64,000 bases of DNA from Polynucleobacter brandtiae (GCF_002797575.1 NZ_PGTX01000001.1:310001-374000), one strand, 5' to 3'. Positions 51,269-60,363 are shown, counted from the stretch's first letter. The notes: generated by a model not told the origin, from the letters alone. Numbers and translations are program-made.

Positions 51269-52045
51269 CTACTGAGCAGTCCAGCCCCCATCCATATTCC
51301 ATGCTACACCACGCACCTCAGAGGCATCTGGGCCACATAAAAATACCGCTAGAGCAGCCAATTGCTCTGGAGATACAAATTCGCCTGAAGGCTGCTTTTC
51401 AGATACCAGAGCATTTTTTGCCTCTTCATTTGAAATACCTTCCCGCTGTGCACGCGCATCTACTTGTTTTTGGACTAAGGGGGTCAATACCCAGCCTGGA
51501 CAAATCGCGTTGCAGGTAACTCCTGTTTTGGCGTTTTCCAATGCAATCACTTTAGTTAAGCCAATAATGCCGTGCTTAGCAGCAACATACGCAGCTTTTT
51601 GTGTTGAGGCGACTAGGCCATGCACCGAGGCGATATTAATAATACGACCCCAGTTTCGTTTTTTCATACCCGGAAGTGCGTGATGGCTCGTATGGAAAGC
51701 GGAGCTTAAGTTAATAGCAATAATGGCATCCCATTGATCGGCTGGAAAATCTTCTACATTGGCAGTATGTTGAATGCCAGCATTGTTGATCAAAATATCG
51801 AGCGCTCCAAAACGCTTTTCAGTTTGCTTAATTAAATCCTCAATTTGATCAGGCTTACTCATATCTGCGCCGTGATAATCCACCTCAACTCCACAGGACT
51901 TAATCAAGGCAATAGCGGCATCTTTCTCGCCAAAACCGTTGGCCATAATGTTCACCCCCTGCTTGGCTAATGCAACGGCCATAGCCAAACCAATACCGCT
52001 GGTCGACCCGGTAACGAGTGCTGTTTTACCTTTTAATGAAAACAT
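51269..52045 (-). CDS. bdhA: 3-hydroxybutyrate dehydrogenase (SDR family)
   Basis: 258 residues from ATG 52045 (MFSLKGKTALVTGSTSGIGLAMA); an earlier ATG at 52078 would add eleven residues. The SDR glycine motif TGSTSGIG, NNAG, catalytic Ser in 'NIASVHG' and YxxxK in 'YVAAKHG' are all present. 'AICPGWVLTPLVQKQVDARAQREGIS' is typical of D-3-hydroxybutyrate dehydrogenases. It oxidises 3-hydroxybutyrate to acetoacetate with NAD+, fitting storage-polymer use. It lies downstream of the molybdenum hydroxylase operon in the same direction. Confidence 0.87.
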   Translation of the reverse strand: MFSLKGKTALVTGSTSGIGLAMAVALAKQGVNIMANGFGEKDAAIALIKSCGVEVDYHGADMSKPDQIEDLIKQTEKRFGALDILINNAGIQHTANVEDFPADQWDAIIAINLSSAFHTSHHALPGMKKRNWGRIINIASVHGLVASTQKAAYVAAKHGIIGLTKVIALENAKTGVTCNAICPGWVLTPLVQKQVDARAQREGISNEEAKNALVSEKQPSGEFVSPEQLAALAVFLCGPDASEVRGVAWNMDGGWTAQ

Positions 52046-52133
52046 AATTTTTTCGCTATTTAAATAAATATCATGCATGTTCGAAGTGCAACTTTTTGTA
52101 TCAACTAACTTTCGATATTACAGGATAGTGTTG

Positions 52134-54530
52134 TCAAATTTTTCCAAGTGCCTTCAGAATCTTTTCGCAAGTAATAGGCTGATCAAACACAGCCACACTA
52201 AATGGCGCCAAAGCATCATTGATTGCATTTTGGACTGCCCCTGGTGCTCCAGCAGTGCCGGCCTCACCAGCACCTTTAGCCCCAAGCTTAGACGACTGCG
52301 TAGGAGTCTGCACGTGCGCAACTTCGATATCCGGCATTTCATTAGCCATCGGCACCAGATAATCAGCCATACTGCCATTGCGCAAAAGCCCACTCTCGTC
52401 ATATAAACACTCTTCAAAGAGAACGCCCCCGATGCCTTGAACAATGGCACCACGCACTTGCTCATCAACTAACATTGGGTTTAATACACGCCCACAATCT
52501 TCCACTGCCCAATGTTTTAATAACTTCACAAACCCAGTATCAGGATCAACCTCAACATAAGAGGCCTGCACGCCATTGGTAAAGATAAAGGGATATTCTT
52601 TTTGAGTGTAGTGACGGGTCACCATTAAGTCTGCAGAAAAACCAATAGGCAATGTATCGGTTCGGAAATATCCAATACGTCCAATCTCGCTAAAAGGTAA
52701 AAGTGTCTCCCCAGTAGCTTTATCTAAAACATTGCCGCGATAGACCGACAGTGACTCTGAGGATTTAGTCAAAATAGCGCCAGCGAGCTTTAAGATGTTC
52801 TCCTGAAGCGCTTGGCAAGCCAACAAGACTGCTTCGCCGCCAACACCAGCCCCCCGTGAGGCCCATGTACCACCACCATAAGGGGTTACATCAGTATCCC
52901 CGGTAATAATACGTACATCCTTAATAGAGATCCCTACTGCATCGGCGGCGATTTGCGCATATATGCCTTCTGTACCCTGGCCCTGCTCACCTACTCCAAT
53001 TAATACTGAAACGACACCGCTGGGATCTAGTCTTGCAGTGGCTCCGTCCTGGGAGGCAATACGTGCTCCGCCTACGCCATAAAAAGCTGGGCTAGGATTC
53101 GTTAACTCGATCAGAGTTGCAAAACCGATGCCACGATAAATTCCTTTTTTACGTAACTCAGCCTGCTCTTTACGCAAGGCCGGATAGTCAATCATTTTTT
53201 CAATAGTACGTAAACATTGCTCATGCGATAACACTTCCAGTTTGATTCCAGAAATTCCGGTGCAAGGATAGGCATCATCCGGAATGACATTACGCTTGCG
53301 AAACTCCAGCGGATCCATCTTGAGTTTTTGCGCCGCTAAATCAACCAACCCTTCCGTTACGGCACAGGCAATTGGGTGGCCTACACCGCGATACTGGCAA
53401 GTAGGTGTTTTATTTTGAAACACGACATTAAGCTTGGCACGGTAATGCTGATGCTTATATGGGCCGCCCACTAGATTCACGACTTGATTACCCTCAATAG
53501 CACTCGTTCTTGGAAACATCGAATATGGGCCGATAGCCGTTAGATCATCGATCTCAAAGGCCAAAATATCACCCTCTTTGTTGGCGGCAATACGCCCTTT
53601 TATACGATGCTCACGTGCATGAATATCACTTGTAAAAGACTCCAAACGATCTGCTACAAATTTTACTGGGCGACCCAACATCATAGCCAAGCCTACTGTA
53701 GCAAAATCATCCGGATAGGCATGGACTTTTATACCAAATGATCCGCCTACATCTTTACAAATTACCTGCACGTCTGATTCGGATAATCCAAACTGACGGC
53801 AATACAAATCTTGCATCATGTGGGGCGCTTGCTGAGAGTGATACACAACCAGGCGGCGGTCACCCGGATTGTAGTCAGCGATTTGACAACGTGGCTCTAG
53901 CGTCACTCCAGTATGTCGACCAAACCCAAAAGTAGCCTCAGCAACAATATCTGCACTAGCAAACACCTCATCAACACTACCGACATCCAAAGTACGGGTA
54001 AAGCATAAATTATCCCCAAGCTCTGGGTGAATTAATGGTGTGTCTGCATCTAACGCTGTTTCCATAGAGACAACTGCAGGAAGTTCTTCCCACTCCACCT
54101 CAATATGCTGTAAAGCATCTTCGGCTTGAGCGCGCGTCTCGGCAACCACTGCGACTACTGGCTCCCCTTGCCAACAAGCTCGATCAATTGCAAGTGCATA
54201 TTGTGGAGCAGATTTCATGCCAACTAAGTGCTCTAAAGTGGCAACCCAAGGCTTGCACAGTGTCGCCATCTGCACACCATCGACAACAGCTAAAACACCT
54301 GGCATCCCTATAGCGTGTTCGGTATGAATTTTTCCAATCTTCATATGCGCGACTGGAGAGCGCCAATACACGACGTGACCCATTCTAGGCAGCTGGATGT
54401 CGTCAACATAAGTGCCTTGGCCCTCAAGTAGTCGACGAGCTCGATGTCTAGGCTCGCTATTACCAATGTAGCGCTGATCATTTGTAACTGGATCAAGCAT
54501 CAACCCCTTGAGATCTGCTGGCTTATTCAT
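52134..54530 (-). CDS. Molybdenum hydroxylase large (molybdopterin-binding) subunit
   Basis: 798 residues of the xanthine oxidase/CO dehydrogenase large-subunit family. N-terminal 'RRLLEGQGTYVDDIQLPRMGHVVYWRSPVAHMKI', cofactor loops 'VGGSFGIKVHAYPDDFA' and 'GVGEQGQGTEGIYAQIAADAVGI', and the catalytic Glu in 'GAKGAGEAGTAGAPGAVQNAINDAL' are all present. The active-site loop reads CQYRGVGHP. True CO dehydrogenase has AYRCSFR with a Cu-binding Cys, so this is not form I CODH. It hydroxylates an aromatic or aldehyde-like carbon with water. It is the last gene of the leftward operon after CoxG-, FAD- and 2Fe-2S-type subunits. Confidence 0.92.
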   Translation of the reverse strand: MNKPADLKGLMLDPVTNDQRYIGNSEPRHRARRLLEGQGTYVDDIQLPRMGHVVYWRSPVAHMKIGKIHTEHAIGMPGVLAVVDGVQMATLCKPWVATLEHLVGMKSAPQYALAIDRACWQGEPVVAVVAETRAQAEDALQHIEVEWEELPAVVSMETALDADTPLIHPELGDNLCFTRTLDVGSVDEVFASADIVAEATFGFGRHTGVTLEPRCQIADYNPGDRRLVVYHSQQAPHMMQDLYCRQFGLSESDVQVICKDVGGSFGIKVHAYPDDFATVGLAMMLGRPVKFVADRLESFTSDIHAREHRIKGRIAANKEGDILAFEIDDLTAIGPYSMFPRTSAIEGNQVVNLVGGPYKHQHYRAKLNVVFQNKTPTCQYRGVGHPIACAVTEGLVDLAAQKLKMDPLEFRKRNVIPDDAYPCTGISGIKLEVLSHEQCLRTIEKMIDYPALRKEQAELRKKGIYRGIGFATLIELTNPSPAFYGVGGARIASQDGATARLDPSGVVSVLIGVGEQGQGTEGIYAQIAADAVGISIKDVRIITGDTDVTPYGGGTWASRGAGVGGEAVLLACQALQENILKLAGAILTKSSESLSVYRGNVLDKATGETLLPFSEIGRIGYFRTDTLPIGFSADLMVTRHYTQKEYPFIFTNGVQASYVEVDPDTGFVKLLKHWAVEDCGRVLNPMLVDEQVRGAIVQGIGGVLFEECLYDESGLLRNGSMADYLVPMANEMPDIEVAHVQTPTQSSKLGAKGAGEAGTAGAPGAVQNAINDALAPFSVAVFDQPITCEKILKALGKI

Positions 54531-54549
54531 AATCTATCTTCCAATCACC

Positions 54550-55059
54550 TTAGGCGTGAGAAACAACGGGTTTAATTTTTTCACCCTTCAGTCGCGCTTC
54601 TAAAACATCCATAATCGCACTCACAATAGAGTGATACCCAGTACATCTGCAATAGTTTCCGGAAATCCACTCGCGCACCTCTTCACGCGTAGCGGTGGGT
54701 TGCTTTTCAATTAATTCAGCAGCAGCAAGCAGCATGCCCGATGAGCAGAATCCACATTGCATGGCGTTATGGCGCATGAATGACTCTTGTAAGTCTACTA
54801 AGGCACCACTTTTAGTTAATCCCTCAATGGTCTCTACGACTCTCCCATCAGCTTGCACGGCTAAAAATAAGCAGCCACGAATGATCTGCCCATCGACCTT
54901 TACGGTACAGGCGCCACAAGCCCCGTGCTCACAGCCTAAATGAGGACCTTTCAAAAAAAGGTCCTCCCTAAGGAAGTCAACCAAATGCTGACGTGGTTCA
55001 ACTTCAGCTGTAATGGAGGCTCCATTAACAGTCAGCGTAATTTTTTTCTTGATAGTCAT
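54550..55059 (-). CDS. Molybdenum hydroxylase small subunit, two 2Fe-2S clusters
   Basis: 169 residues. The plant-type ferredoxin cluster ligands are C43, C48, C51 and C63 ('LGCEHGACGACTV' and RGC). The second, helical cluster ligands are C102, C105, C137 and C139 ('QCGFCSSGM' and 'YCRCTG'). It moves electrons from the molybdenum centre to the FAD subunit. It lies 19 bp before the large-subunit gene and 26 bp after the FAD-subunit gene. A longer-than-usual C-terminal tail follows the last cluster. Confidence 0.94.
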   Translation of the reverse strand: MTIKKKITLTVNGASITAEVEPRQHLVDFLREDLFLKGPHLGCEHGACGACTVKVDGQIIRGCLFLAVQADGRVVETIEGLTKSGALVDLQESFMRHNAMQCGFCSSGMLLAAAELIEKQPTATREEVREWISGNYCRCTGYHSIVSAIMDVLEARLKGEKIKPVVSHA

Positions 55060-55085
55060 ATCAATCTCCGAACTGAATTTATAAC

Positions 55086-55940
55086 TTAAGCAGCGAGGTG
55101 CTTTAAGCCGCGCTCTAATAAAACGCCAATTAGGTGCTGTTTTGTTTCTACACTGTTAGTGATGTCCGCAATAGCATCAATCTCAGCTCTCGCAGCCACA
55201 ACAGCGCTGGCGATCACTTCCGGCGTGAGCACTTTACCGTTAACTAATGTCTGAGTCTTGAGTGCCATTAGCGGGGTAGATGCAACCGAAAAGAAAGTTA
55301 AAGCGCAATCACTTATTACATCTCCTTGCTTTTGAGCAACAGCGGCAAGGCCAGCAATGGCATAGTCGCCGTGGCGCCTTGCTAGTTCATGAAAATAAAA
55401 TACTTGATTTTTATCAGCAATCGGAATCTCTGTCGCTAGTAAAATCTCATCCGGCTCTAAGGATGTTGTGTAAAGATCGATAAAGAAATCTTGCGCTGAA
55501 ATACGACGCTCACCACCGGGGCCTACGATAATCATTGTGGCATTTAATGCCAAACTACAAGCAGGCCATTCGGCTGCTGGATCACCGTAAGCCAAAGAGC
55601 CGCCCCAGGTACCTAAGTTGCGAATTGCCCTATGAGCGATATGTGGCGCCGCAGCCTTTAACAGTGGAGCATGTTTAGCCACCAACTCAGAATCTTCTAT
55701 TTCAGTATGAGTAACAAGCGCGCCAATACGAAGCTGGTTACCAACCAAAGAAATGCCTTTAAGTTCATTGATGCCGCTAATGTCAATCAATATACCTGGC
55801 TCAGAGAGGCGCATATTTAGCGTTGCCAACAAAGTCTGACCCCCTGCTATTAATTGTCCATCATCGCCCGCCTCGGCCAGCAAAGACAGAGCCTGAGCTA
55901 AAACTGTTGGTTTTATATAATCAAATGCTGCTGCCTTCAT
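55086..55940 (-). CDS. Molybdenum hydroxylase medium (FAD-binding) subunit
   Basis: 284 residues. The FAD loops 'LIAGGQTLLATLNMRL' (about 35-50) and 'RNLGTWGGSLAYGDPAAEWPA' (about 107-127) define the CoxM/HcrB type. The C-terminal CO_deh_flav_C domain follows. It accepts electrons from the iron-sulphur subunit and passes them to an acceptor in the cytoplasm. Gene order M-S-L is that of coxMSL-type operons. Confidence 0.93.
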   Translation of the reverse strand: MKAAAFDYIKPTVLAQALSLLAEAGDDGQLIAGGQTLLATLNMRLSEPGILIDISGINELKGISLVGNQLRIGALVTHTEIEDSELVAKHAPLLKAAAPHIAHRAIRNLGTWGGSLAYGDPAAEWPACSLALNATMIIVGPGGERRISAQDFFIDLYTTSLEPDEILLATEIPIADKNQVFYFHELARRHGDYAIAGLAAVAQKQGDVISDCALTFFSVASTPLMALKTQTLVNGKVLTPEVIASAVVAARAEIDAIADITNSVETKQHLIGVLLERGLKHLAA

Positions 55941-55979
55941 TGGATTTCCCCTGCGACTTTTTATCGATGTAATCTATTT

Positions 55980-56453
55980 TTAAATTTTGGTATCAGACTC
56001 GAGAGTTACCACTTCACCACCGACTTCTTTTGCAAATTTCTGAAAAAAATCATCTGCAATCTTTTTCGCAGATGCGCTGATGAGTCGACCGCCGATCTGA
56101 CCCAGTTTGCCTCCAATAGAGGCCTCTGTTGTGTATGAAACTAAGGTGCCTCCATCGACCTGCGATAACTCTACTCGTGAACGGCCCTTAGCAAAACCTG
56201 CCGCTCCACCAGACCCCTCAAAAGTCATGGAACAGGACTTATCAGGAATCACGTCGCTCAAAAACAGTTTTCCTGAAAAGCGGGCTCGTACAGGCCCAAT
56301 CTTGAACATGACCTTCGCATGGATCTCTTCGGGCGATATACGATTAATCTCTTCGCAGCCTGGAATCGACTTAGCCAAGACGTCAATATCGTTCAAACCC
56401 CTCCAGACATCGGGGATCGGAGCAGCAATCAGTTGTTCGCCATTAAGTTCCAT
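55980..56453 (-). CDS. CoxG-like SRPBCC protein
   Basis: 157 residues from ATG 56453, which has a strong AAGGAGA Shine-Dalgarno; an upstream in-frame start at 56507 does not. 'MELNGEQLIAAPIPDVWRGLNDIDVLAKSIPGCEEINRISPEE' and 'VSYTTEASIGGKLGQIGGRLISASAKKIADDFFQKFAKEV' are typical of the CoxG subfamily of START-like proteins. Members help dock or recruit the molybdenum enzyme at the membrane. It is the first gene of the leftward operon, 39 bp before the FAD subunit. Confidence 0.9.
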   Translation of the reverse strand: MELNGEQLIAAPIPDVWRGLNDIDVLAKSIPGCEEINRISPEEIHAKVMFKIGPVRARFSGKLFLSDVIPDKSCSMTFEGSGGAAGFAKGRSRVELSQVDGGTLVSYTTEASIGGKLGQIGGRLISASAKKIADDFFQKFAKEVGGEVVTLESDTKI

Positions 56454-56495
56454 CACTTCTCCTTGGGGTTTGTACGAATAGAGTCTTATCGACCA

Positions 56496-56508
56496 ATTGT
56501 TCAACAAT
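56496..56508. promoter_or_regulatory. Inverted repeat ATTGTT-C-AACAAT upstream of the CoxG-like gene
   Basis: A perfect 6-1-6 palindrome 42 bp upstream of the CoxG-like start, in the divergent promoter region. It may be a second operator or part of the promoter; no protein can be named for it. Confidence 0.4.
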
Positions 56509-56524
56509 GTACCATTATTTAACT

Positions 56525-56543
56525 TTTGGTCAATAAGACCAAA
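56525..56543. promoter_or_regulatory. Probable TetR operator in the divergent promoter region
   Basis: A perfect inverted repeat TTTGGTC-N5-GACCAAA, 19 bp long, 56 bp upstream of the TetR gene and 71 bp upstream of the CoxG-like gene. Size and symmetry fit a TetR dimer site. Local autoregulation plus control of both operons is the simplest reading. Confidence 0.6.
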
Positions 56544-56599
56544 TTCGGATAAACCCTGACAAATATGAATTTGACTTACCCAATTAGGTCTCTTGGCTT

Positions 56600-57304
56600 A
56601 TGAGCTTGAATTTAGATGACGCGCCTCTGAATCTGGGAGCTGATGACTCAGCTGCTGCAACAATGCCCGCACGGCGCAGAATGAGCGCCACCGATCGAAA
56701 GCGCCAATTGCTGGATGGAGCAATCAAGTACTTTGCACGATACGGAATTGAAGGTCAATTAAGAAATTTAACTAAAGATCTTGGAGTTACTCATACACTG
56801 CTTTACCATTATTTTCCAACCAAGGATGCTTTAATCAAAGCGGTCTATCAGGATGTGTTTGAATCACGCTGGAAGCCTGAGTGGGAGCAACTGCTCGATG
56901 ATCAGAAACAATCACCAGAAGAAAAGTTCAATGCTTTTTATGTGGACTACTCCAATACAGTTTTAACTTACGAATTTGTACGGATTTTGATCTTTTCAGG
57001 GTTGAGTGACCACTCTATCAGCGACCCATTCTTTAAGCTTCTGCGATCTCGCCTACTACCGCGCCTCGTCCGCGAAACACGCAAGTACTATGGATATACA
57101 TCACGAACCAAGCCAACACAGCGCGAACTAGAGCTACTCATGGGACTTCATGGCGGCATCTTTTATATCGGCATGCGTCGCTGGGTGTATGGTCAAACGA
57201 TTTATGACTCAAGCAATACCGCTACTGATGAGGAAATTATCCAAGATCGCGTCCGCTCTTATCTTATTTCAGCACAAAATTTATTCTCCACTAAACAAGG
57301 TTAA
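56600..57304 (+). CDS. TetR/AcrR family transcriptional regulator
   Basis: 234 residues. The N-terminal helix-turn-helix is 'RKRQLLDGAIKYFARYGIEGQLRNLTKDLGVTHTLLYHYFPTKDALIKAVYQDVF' (about 32-87), the canonical TetR pattern. The remaining helical part binds an effector. A 30-residue Asp/Ala-rich lead precedes the DNA-binding domain. It is divergent from the molybdenum hydroxylase operon and first in a rightward unit with the VOC, monooxygenase and transporter genes, so the ligand is probably the pathway substrate or an intermediate. Confidence 0.92.
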   Translation: MSLNLDDAPLNLGADDSAAATMPARRRMSATDRKRQLLDGAIKYFARYGIEGQLRNLTKDLGVTHTLLYHYFPTKDALIKAVYQDVFESRWKPEWEQLLDDQKQSPEEKFNAFYVDYSNTVLTYEFVRILIFSGLSDHSISDPFFKLLRSRLLPRLVRETRKYYGYTSRTKPTQRELELLMGLHGGIFYIGMRRWVYGQTIYDSSNTATDEEIIQDRVRSYLISAQNLFSTKQG

Positions 57305-57306
57305 CC

Positions 57307-57756
57307 ATGTCTAACTTAAGCCTGAATCATTTTTCAATACGCAGTCTAGAAATCGAAAAGACAACTGCATTTTATAGCGAGCTACTGGGTCTGACTATAG
57401 GTCCTCGCCCTGAATTTCCATTTCCTGGAGTCTGGCTTTATAACGGAGATGAAAATGATTGGGCCAATGCGGTGCTTCATTTAATTGCCATTGATAAGAA
57501 TGATCCAAATGGATTAAAGCAGTACTTAGGTGAACGGGACCCCGCTACTCTATTTGGCTCGGGAGCTGTTGACCATATTGCCTTTTTCGCTACTGGCCTG
57601 GCAGATAAGCTTGCCCTGCTTAAAAAAATGGGGACGCCGTTTAAAGAACGCTCTGTCCCTGTTTTGAAGTTACATCAGATTTTTTTAAACGACCCAAATG
57701 GTATTGTGATCGAACTCAATTATCCAGCGGAAGAAAAGCTTGCCCTTGATGCCTAA
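57307..57756 (+). CDS. VOC (glyoxalase/bleomycin resistance/dioxygenase) family protein
   Basis: 149 residues in two beta-alpha-beta-beta-beta units: 'LNHFSIRSLEIEKTTAFYSELLGLTIGPRPEFPFPGVWLY' and 'VDHIAFFATGLADKLALLKKMGTPFKERSVPVLKLHQIFLNDPNGIVIELNY'. Metal ligands typical of the fold (His8, Glu in VIELNY, His in VDHIAF) are present. Members isomerise, cleave or open rings; here it could open the hydroxylated ring or act on a thiol adduct. It starts 2 bp after the TetR gene and 17 bp before the monooxygenase gene, so it belongs to the same operon. Confidence 0.85.
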   Translation: MSNLSLNHFSIRSLEIEKTTAFYSELLGLTIGPRPEFPFPGVWLYNGDENDWANAVLHLIAIDKNDPNGLKQYLGERDPATLFGSGAVDHIAFFATGLADKLALLKKMGTPFKERSVPVLKLHQIFLNDPNGIVIELNYPAEEKLALDA

Positions 57757-57773
57757 GGTGCATAAAAAAGTTC

Positions 57774-59015
57774 ATGGCTAAAATTCTGATCGTTGGTGGC
57801 TCACTGGGCGGCTTGTTCGCAGCAAATATTCTGCTGCGTGCCGGGCATGACGTCACTCTTCTTGAAAAAGCAGCGGGCTCCTTGGATGGTCGTGGCGCCG
57901 GAATTGTGACCCATAATGCTTTGGCAGATGCATTACGAGAGGCTGGAATCTCCATCGATAAAAGTCTGGGTATCGCAGTAAATAAGCGGGTAACGCTAGG
58001 CGCTGATGGGAATAGTCTCGGGGAAATCCATTTGCCTCAAATTGTGACCTCGTGGAGCAGGCTATATCACCTACTAAGAGAAAACTTTCCAAGTGAGCGC
58101 TACCTGCAGGGGAAAAATGTCACCTTTATTAGTCAGAATCAACATCAGGTTGAAGTGAAATGTGCGGATGGGTCAAGGTATGAGGCTGAACTCTTAATCG
58201 CCTCTGACGGCATTCGATCGGCGACGCGCACTTTTATGGCCCCTAGCATTCAGCCTAAATATGCGGGTTATATTGCATGGCGGGGAGTATGCGATGAAAG
58301 TCATCTTTCAAATTACACGCTAGAAACCCTATTTAATTATTTTGGATTCTGTCTTCCTGATGGCGAGCAAATGCTGGGTTATCCAGTTGCGGGTCAAGGA
58401 AATGACACCAGACCCGGAAAAAGACGCTACAACTTTGTATGGTACAGGCCAGCAGGCGAAAATAAGGAATTAGTAGATCTACTGACTGATGCTGATGGTA
58501 AATATTTTCCTACCGGCATCCCTCCTTTGAAAGTCTCTTGGAGACATATTGCAGCTATGCGAGAGCAGGCTCGAAACCTACTGGCACCTCAATATGTCGA
58601 GATTATTGAAAAAACAGCCTCTCCTTTTTTGCAGCCTATTTATGACGTTCGCTCCGAACAAATTGTCTTTGGCAGGATTGCTCTAATGGGTGATGCCGCT
58701 TTTATAGCACGCCCTCATGTTGGTATGGGCGTCACCAAAGCCGGAGATGAGGCAATGTCAATTGCAAATCATATTGCTGCATTAGGGGCAACCCCTGCTG
58801 CATTGGATGCCTATAGTAATGAGCGGCTATCGATGGGGCAGCAGGTAGTTGCTCGAGCTCAATATCTCGGTCGCTACATGCAGGCCCAAAGCAGCAAGCT
58901 GATGTCAGATGATGGCGGCCTAAAAAGAAATGCATCTACGGTGATGGCCGAAACAGCCATCGACATCAGTGCATTACTAGCAGCAGGTAATGCAGTTCCA
59001 GAACCCCGGCATTAA
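57774..59015 (+). CDS. FAD-dependent aromatic monooxygenase, 2,6-dihydroxypyridine-hydroxylase-like
   Basis: 413 residues of the group A flavin hydroxylases. The FAD motif is 'ILIVGGSLGGLFAANILLRAGHDVTLLEKA', the DG motif 'LIASDGIRSATR' and the GD motif 'ALMGDAAFIARPHVGMGVTKAGDEA'. 'RGAGIVTHN', 'YAGYIAWRGV' and 'YNFVWYRPAGENKELVDLLTDADG' resemble, from memory, 2,6-dihydroxypyridine 3-monooxygenase of nicotine degraders more than salicylate hydroxylase. It adds one oxygen to an activated ring with NAD(P)H. The substrate is probably the product of the neighbouring molybdenum hydroxylase. Confidence 0.82.
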   Translation: MAKILIVGGSLGGLFAANILLRAGHDVTLLEKAAGSLDGRGAGIVTHNALADALREAGISIDKSLGIAVNKRVTLGADGNSLGEIHLPQIVTSWSRLYHLLRENFPSERYLQGKNVTFISQNQHQVEVKCADGSRYEAELLIASDGIRSATRTFMAPSIQPKYAGYIAWRGVCDESHLSNYTLETLFNYFGFCLPDGEQMLGYPVAGQGNDTRPGKRRYNFVWYRPAGENKELVDLLTDADGKYFPTGIPPLKVSWRHIAAMREQARNLLAPQYVEIIEKTASPFLQPIYDVRSEQIVFGRIALMGDAAFIARPHVGMGVTKAGDEAMSIANHIAALGATPAALDAYSNERLSMGQQVVARAQYLGRYMQAQSSKLMSDDGGLKRNASTVMAETAIDISALLAAGNAVPEPRH

Positions 59016-59114
59016 ATTCGCAGTAGATTTATTTTATTAAGCAGCTATTCAGTTAGTATTTATGCAATAAAAAGTATTTTTATTAATTAACTGTTTTAAA
59101 TGGAGGAGACAACC

Positions 59115-60350
59115 ATGAAACAAAAAGTAACGAATCAAACCAGAAGAAAAATGATAATCGGTGGAGCTACTGCAGCAAGTACTCCGCTTTGGATTAATTT
59201 AGCCACTGCACAATCTGACACGATTAAAATCGGATTTCCAACACCTTTAACTGGCCCCTTTTCTGCTGAAGCTCAAGATCAAGTAAAAGCAGCGGAACTT
59301 GCGATTAAAGAATTTAATGACGCCGGTGGTTTTAACGGTCGAAAAGCAGAATTACTAGTAAGGGATACAAAGCTAAATCCAGGAGAAGCCGCCACCAGAA
59401 CGCTAGAGCTTATTGAAAAAGACAAGGTGAATTTTGTGGTCGGCTCATTATCAGCCGCCACTCAACTTTCAATCAATGCCGTCTGCAAGGAGCGTAAGGT
59501 GCTCTTTAACTCTATCAGCCAATCAGATGCTATTAATGAAGCAAAGGATTGGAGTCCCTATACCTTCCATGAGGCACTAAATCCAACGATGACTGCCGGA
59601 GCAGTTGCGCGCTACTCAATACCGCGTTTTGGTAAAAAAATTGTCTTCCTAACTGCTGACTATGCTTACGGCCATGAAATGGTGCGCGCGTTTGAGCGAG
59701 CAGGTAAAGAGATGGGGGCAACTACATTAGCAGACATTCGTCATCCATTGGGCACCTCTGATTACTCCGCTTTTTTGCCCCGCATTAAGGCTTTAAATCC
59801 GGATATTTTGGTACTGTGTAATTTCGGACGTGACTTATTAAATGCAGCTAAACAATGTACTGACTTCGGCCTGAAGTCCAGCATGAAAATTGTCGCCCCA
59901 GTATTGCTCTACACATCTCGCCTTGCTGGCGGACCGGAAGCATTTGAAGGCATCATCGGTGGCACCTCTTATTACTGGGGACTGGAAGATCGCATCCCAA
60001 CAGCGAAGGTATTTAATGATGCATTCCGCAAGATGTATAACGGATCTGTGCCATCTGATTACGGCGCACTAGGTTATGCTGGGGTTAAGAGTGTTTTGGC
60101 ATCCGTCAAAATCGCTAAATCCACTGAGGCATTAAAAGTAGTCAGTGCGATGGAGAATCTAAAATACGATTGGTATAAGGGTCCCGAGTACTACCGTAAA
60201 TGCGATCATCAAGCCGTTCAAACAGTCATCATCGTGGAATCAAAGTCTAAGAATATGAAAGACAAATATGATGTCTTCAATATCCTAACCATTGAGCCCA
60301 CAACAGAGAAAAATATGCGTAGTTGTGCTGAATTGGGCCATAAGGCTTAA
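59115..60350 (+). CDS. Branched-chain-type ABC transporter substrate-binding protein (Tat signal)
   Basis: 411 residues from ATG 59115, which has a GGAGGAG Shine-Dalgarno; an in-frame ATG at 59100 lies inside that site. The N-terminus has a twin-arginine signal, TRRKMIIGGATAASTPLWI, so it is exported folded. 'IKIGFPTPLTGPFSAEAQDQVKAAELAIKEFNDAGGFNGRKAELLVRDTKLNPGEAATRTLELI' is the LivK/HAAT type. In catabolic clusters such proteins bind aromatic acids or amides. It is the first of five transporter genes, livKHMGF-like, and a 22-base hairpin follows it. Confidence 0.9.
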   Translation: MKQKVTNQTRRKMIIGGATAASTPLWINLATAQSDTIKIGFPTPLTGPFSAEAQDQVKAAELAIKEFNDAGGFNGRKAELLVRDTKLNPGEAATRTLELIEKDKVNFVVGSLSAATQLSINAVCKERKVLFNSISQSDAINEAKDWSPYTFHEALNPTMTAGAVARYSIPRFGKKIVFLTADYAYGHEMVRAFERAGKEMGATTLADIRHPLGTSDYSAFLPRIKALNPDILVLCNFGRDLLNAAKQCTDFGLKSSMKIVAPVLLYTSRLAGGPEAFEGIIGGTSYYWGLEDRIPTAKVFNDAFRKMYNGSVPSDYGALGYAGVKSVLASVKIAKSTEALKVVSAMENLKYDWYKGPEYYRKCDHQAVQTVIIVESKSKNMKDKYDVFNILTIEPTTEKNMRSCAELGHKA

Positions 60351-60363
60351 AGCAGAAATCTCG

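Noticed and set aside
52134-56453. Carbon monoxide dehydrogenase (coxMSLG) as a name for the operon
   Set aside because: The large subunit lacks the AYRCSFR loop with its Cu-binding cysteine; only the operon layout is shared.
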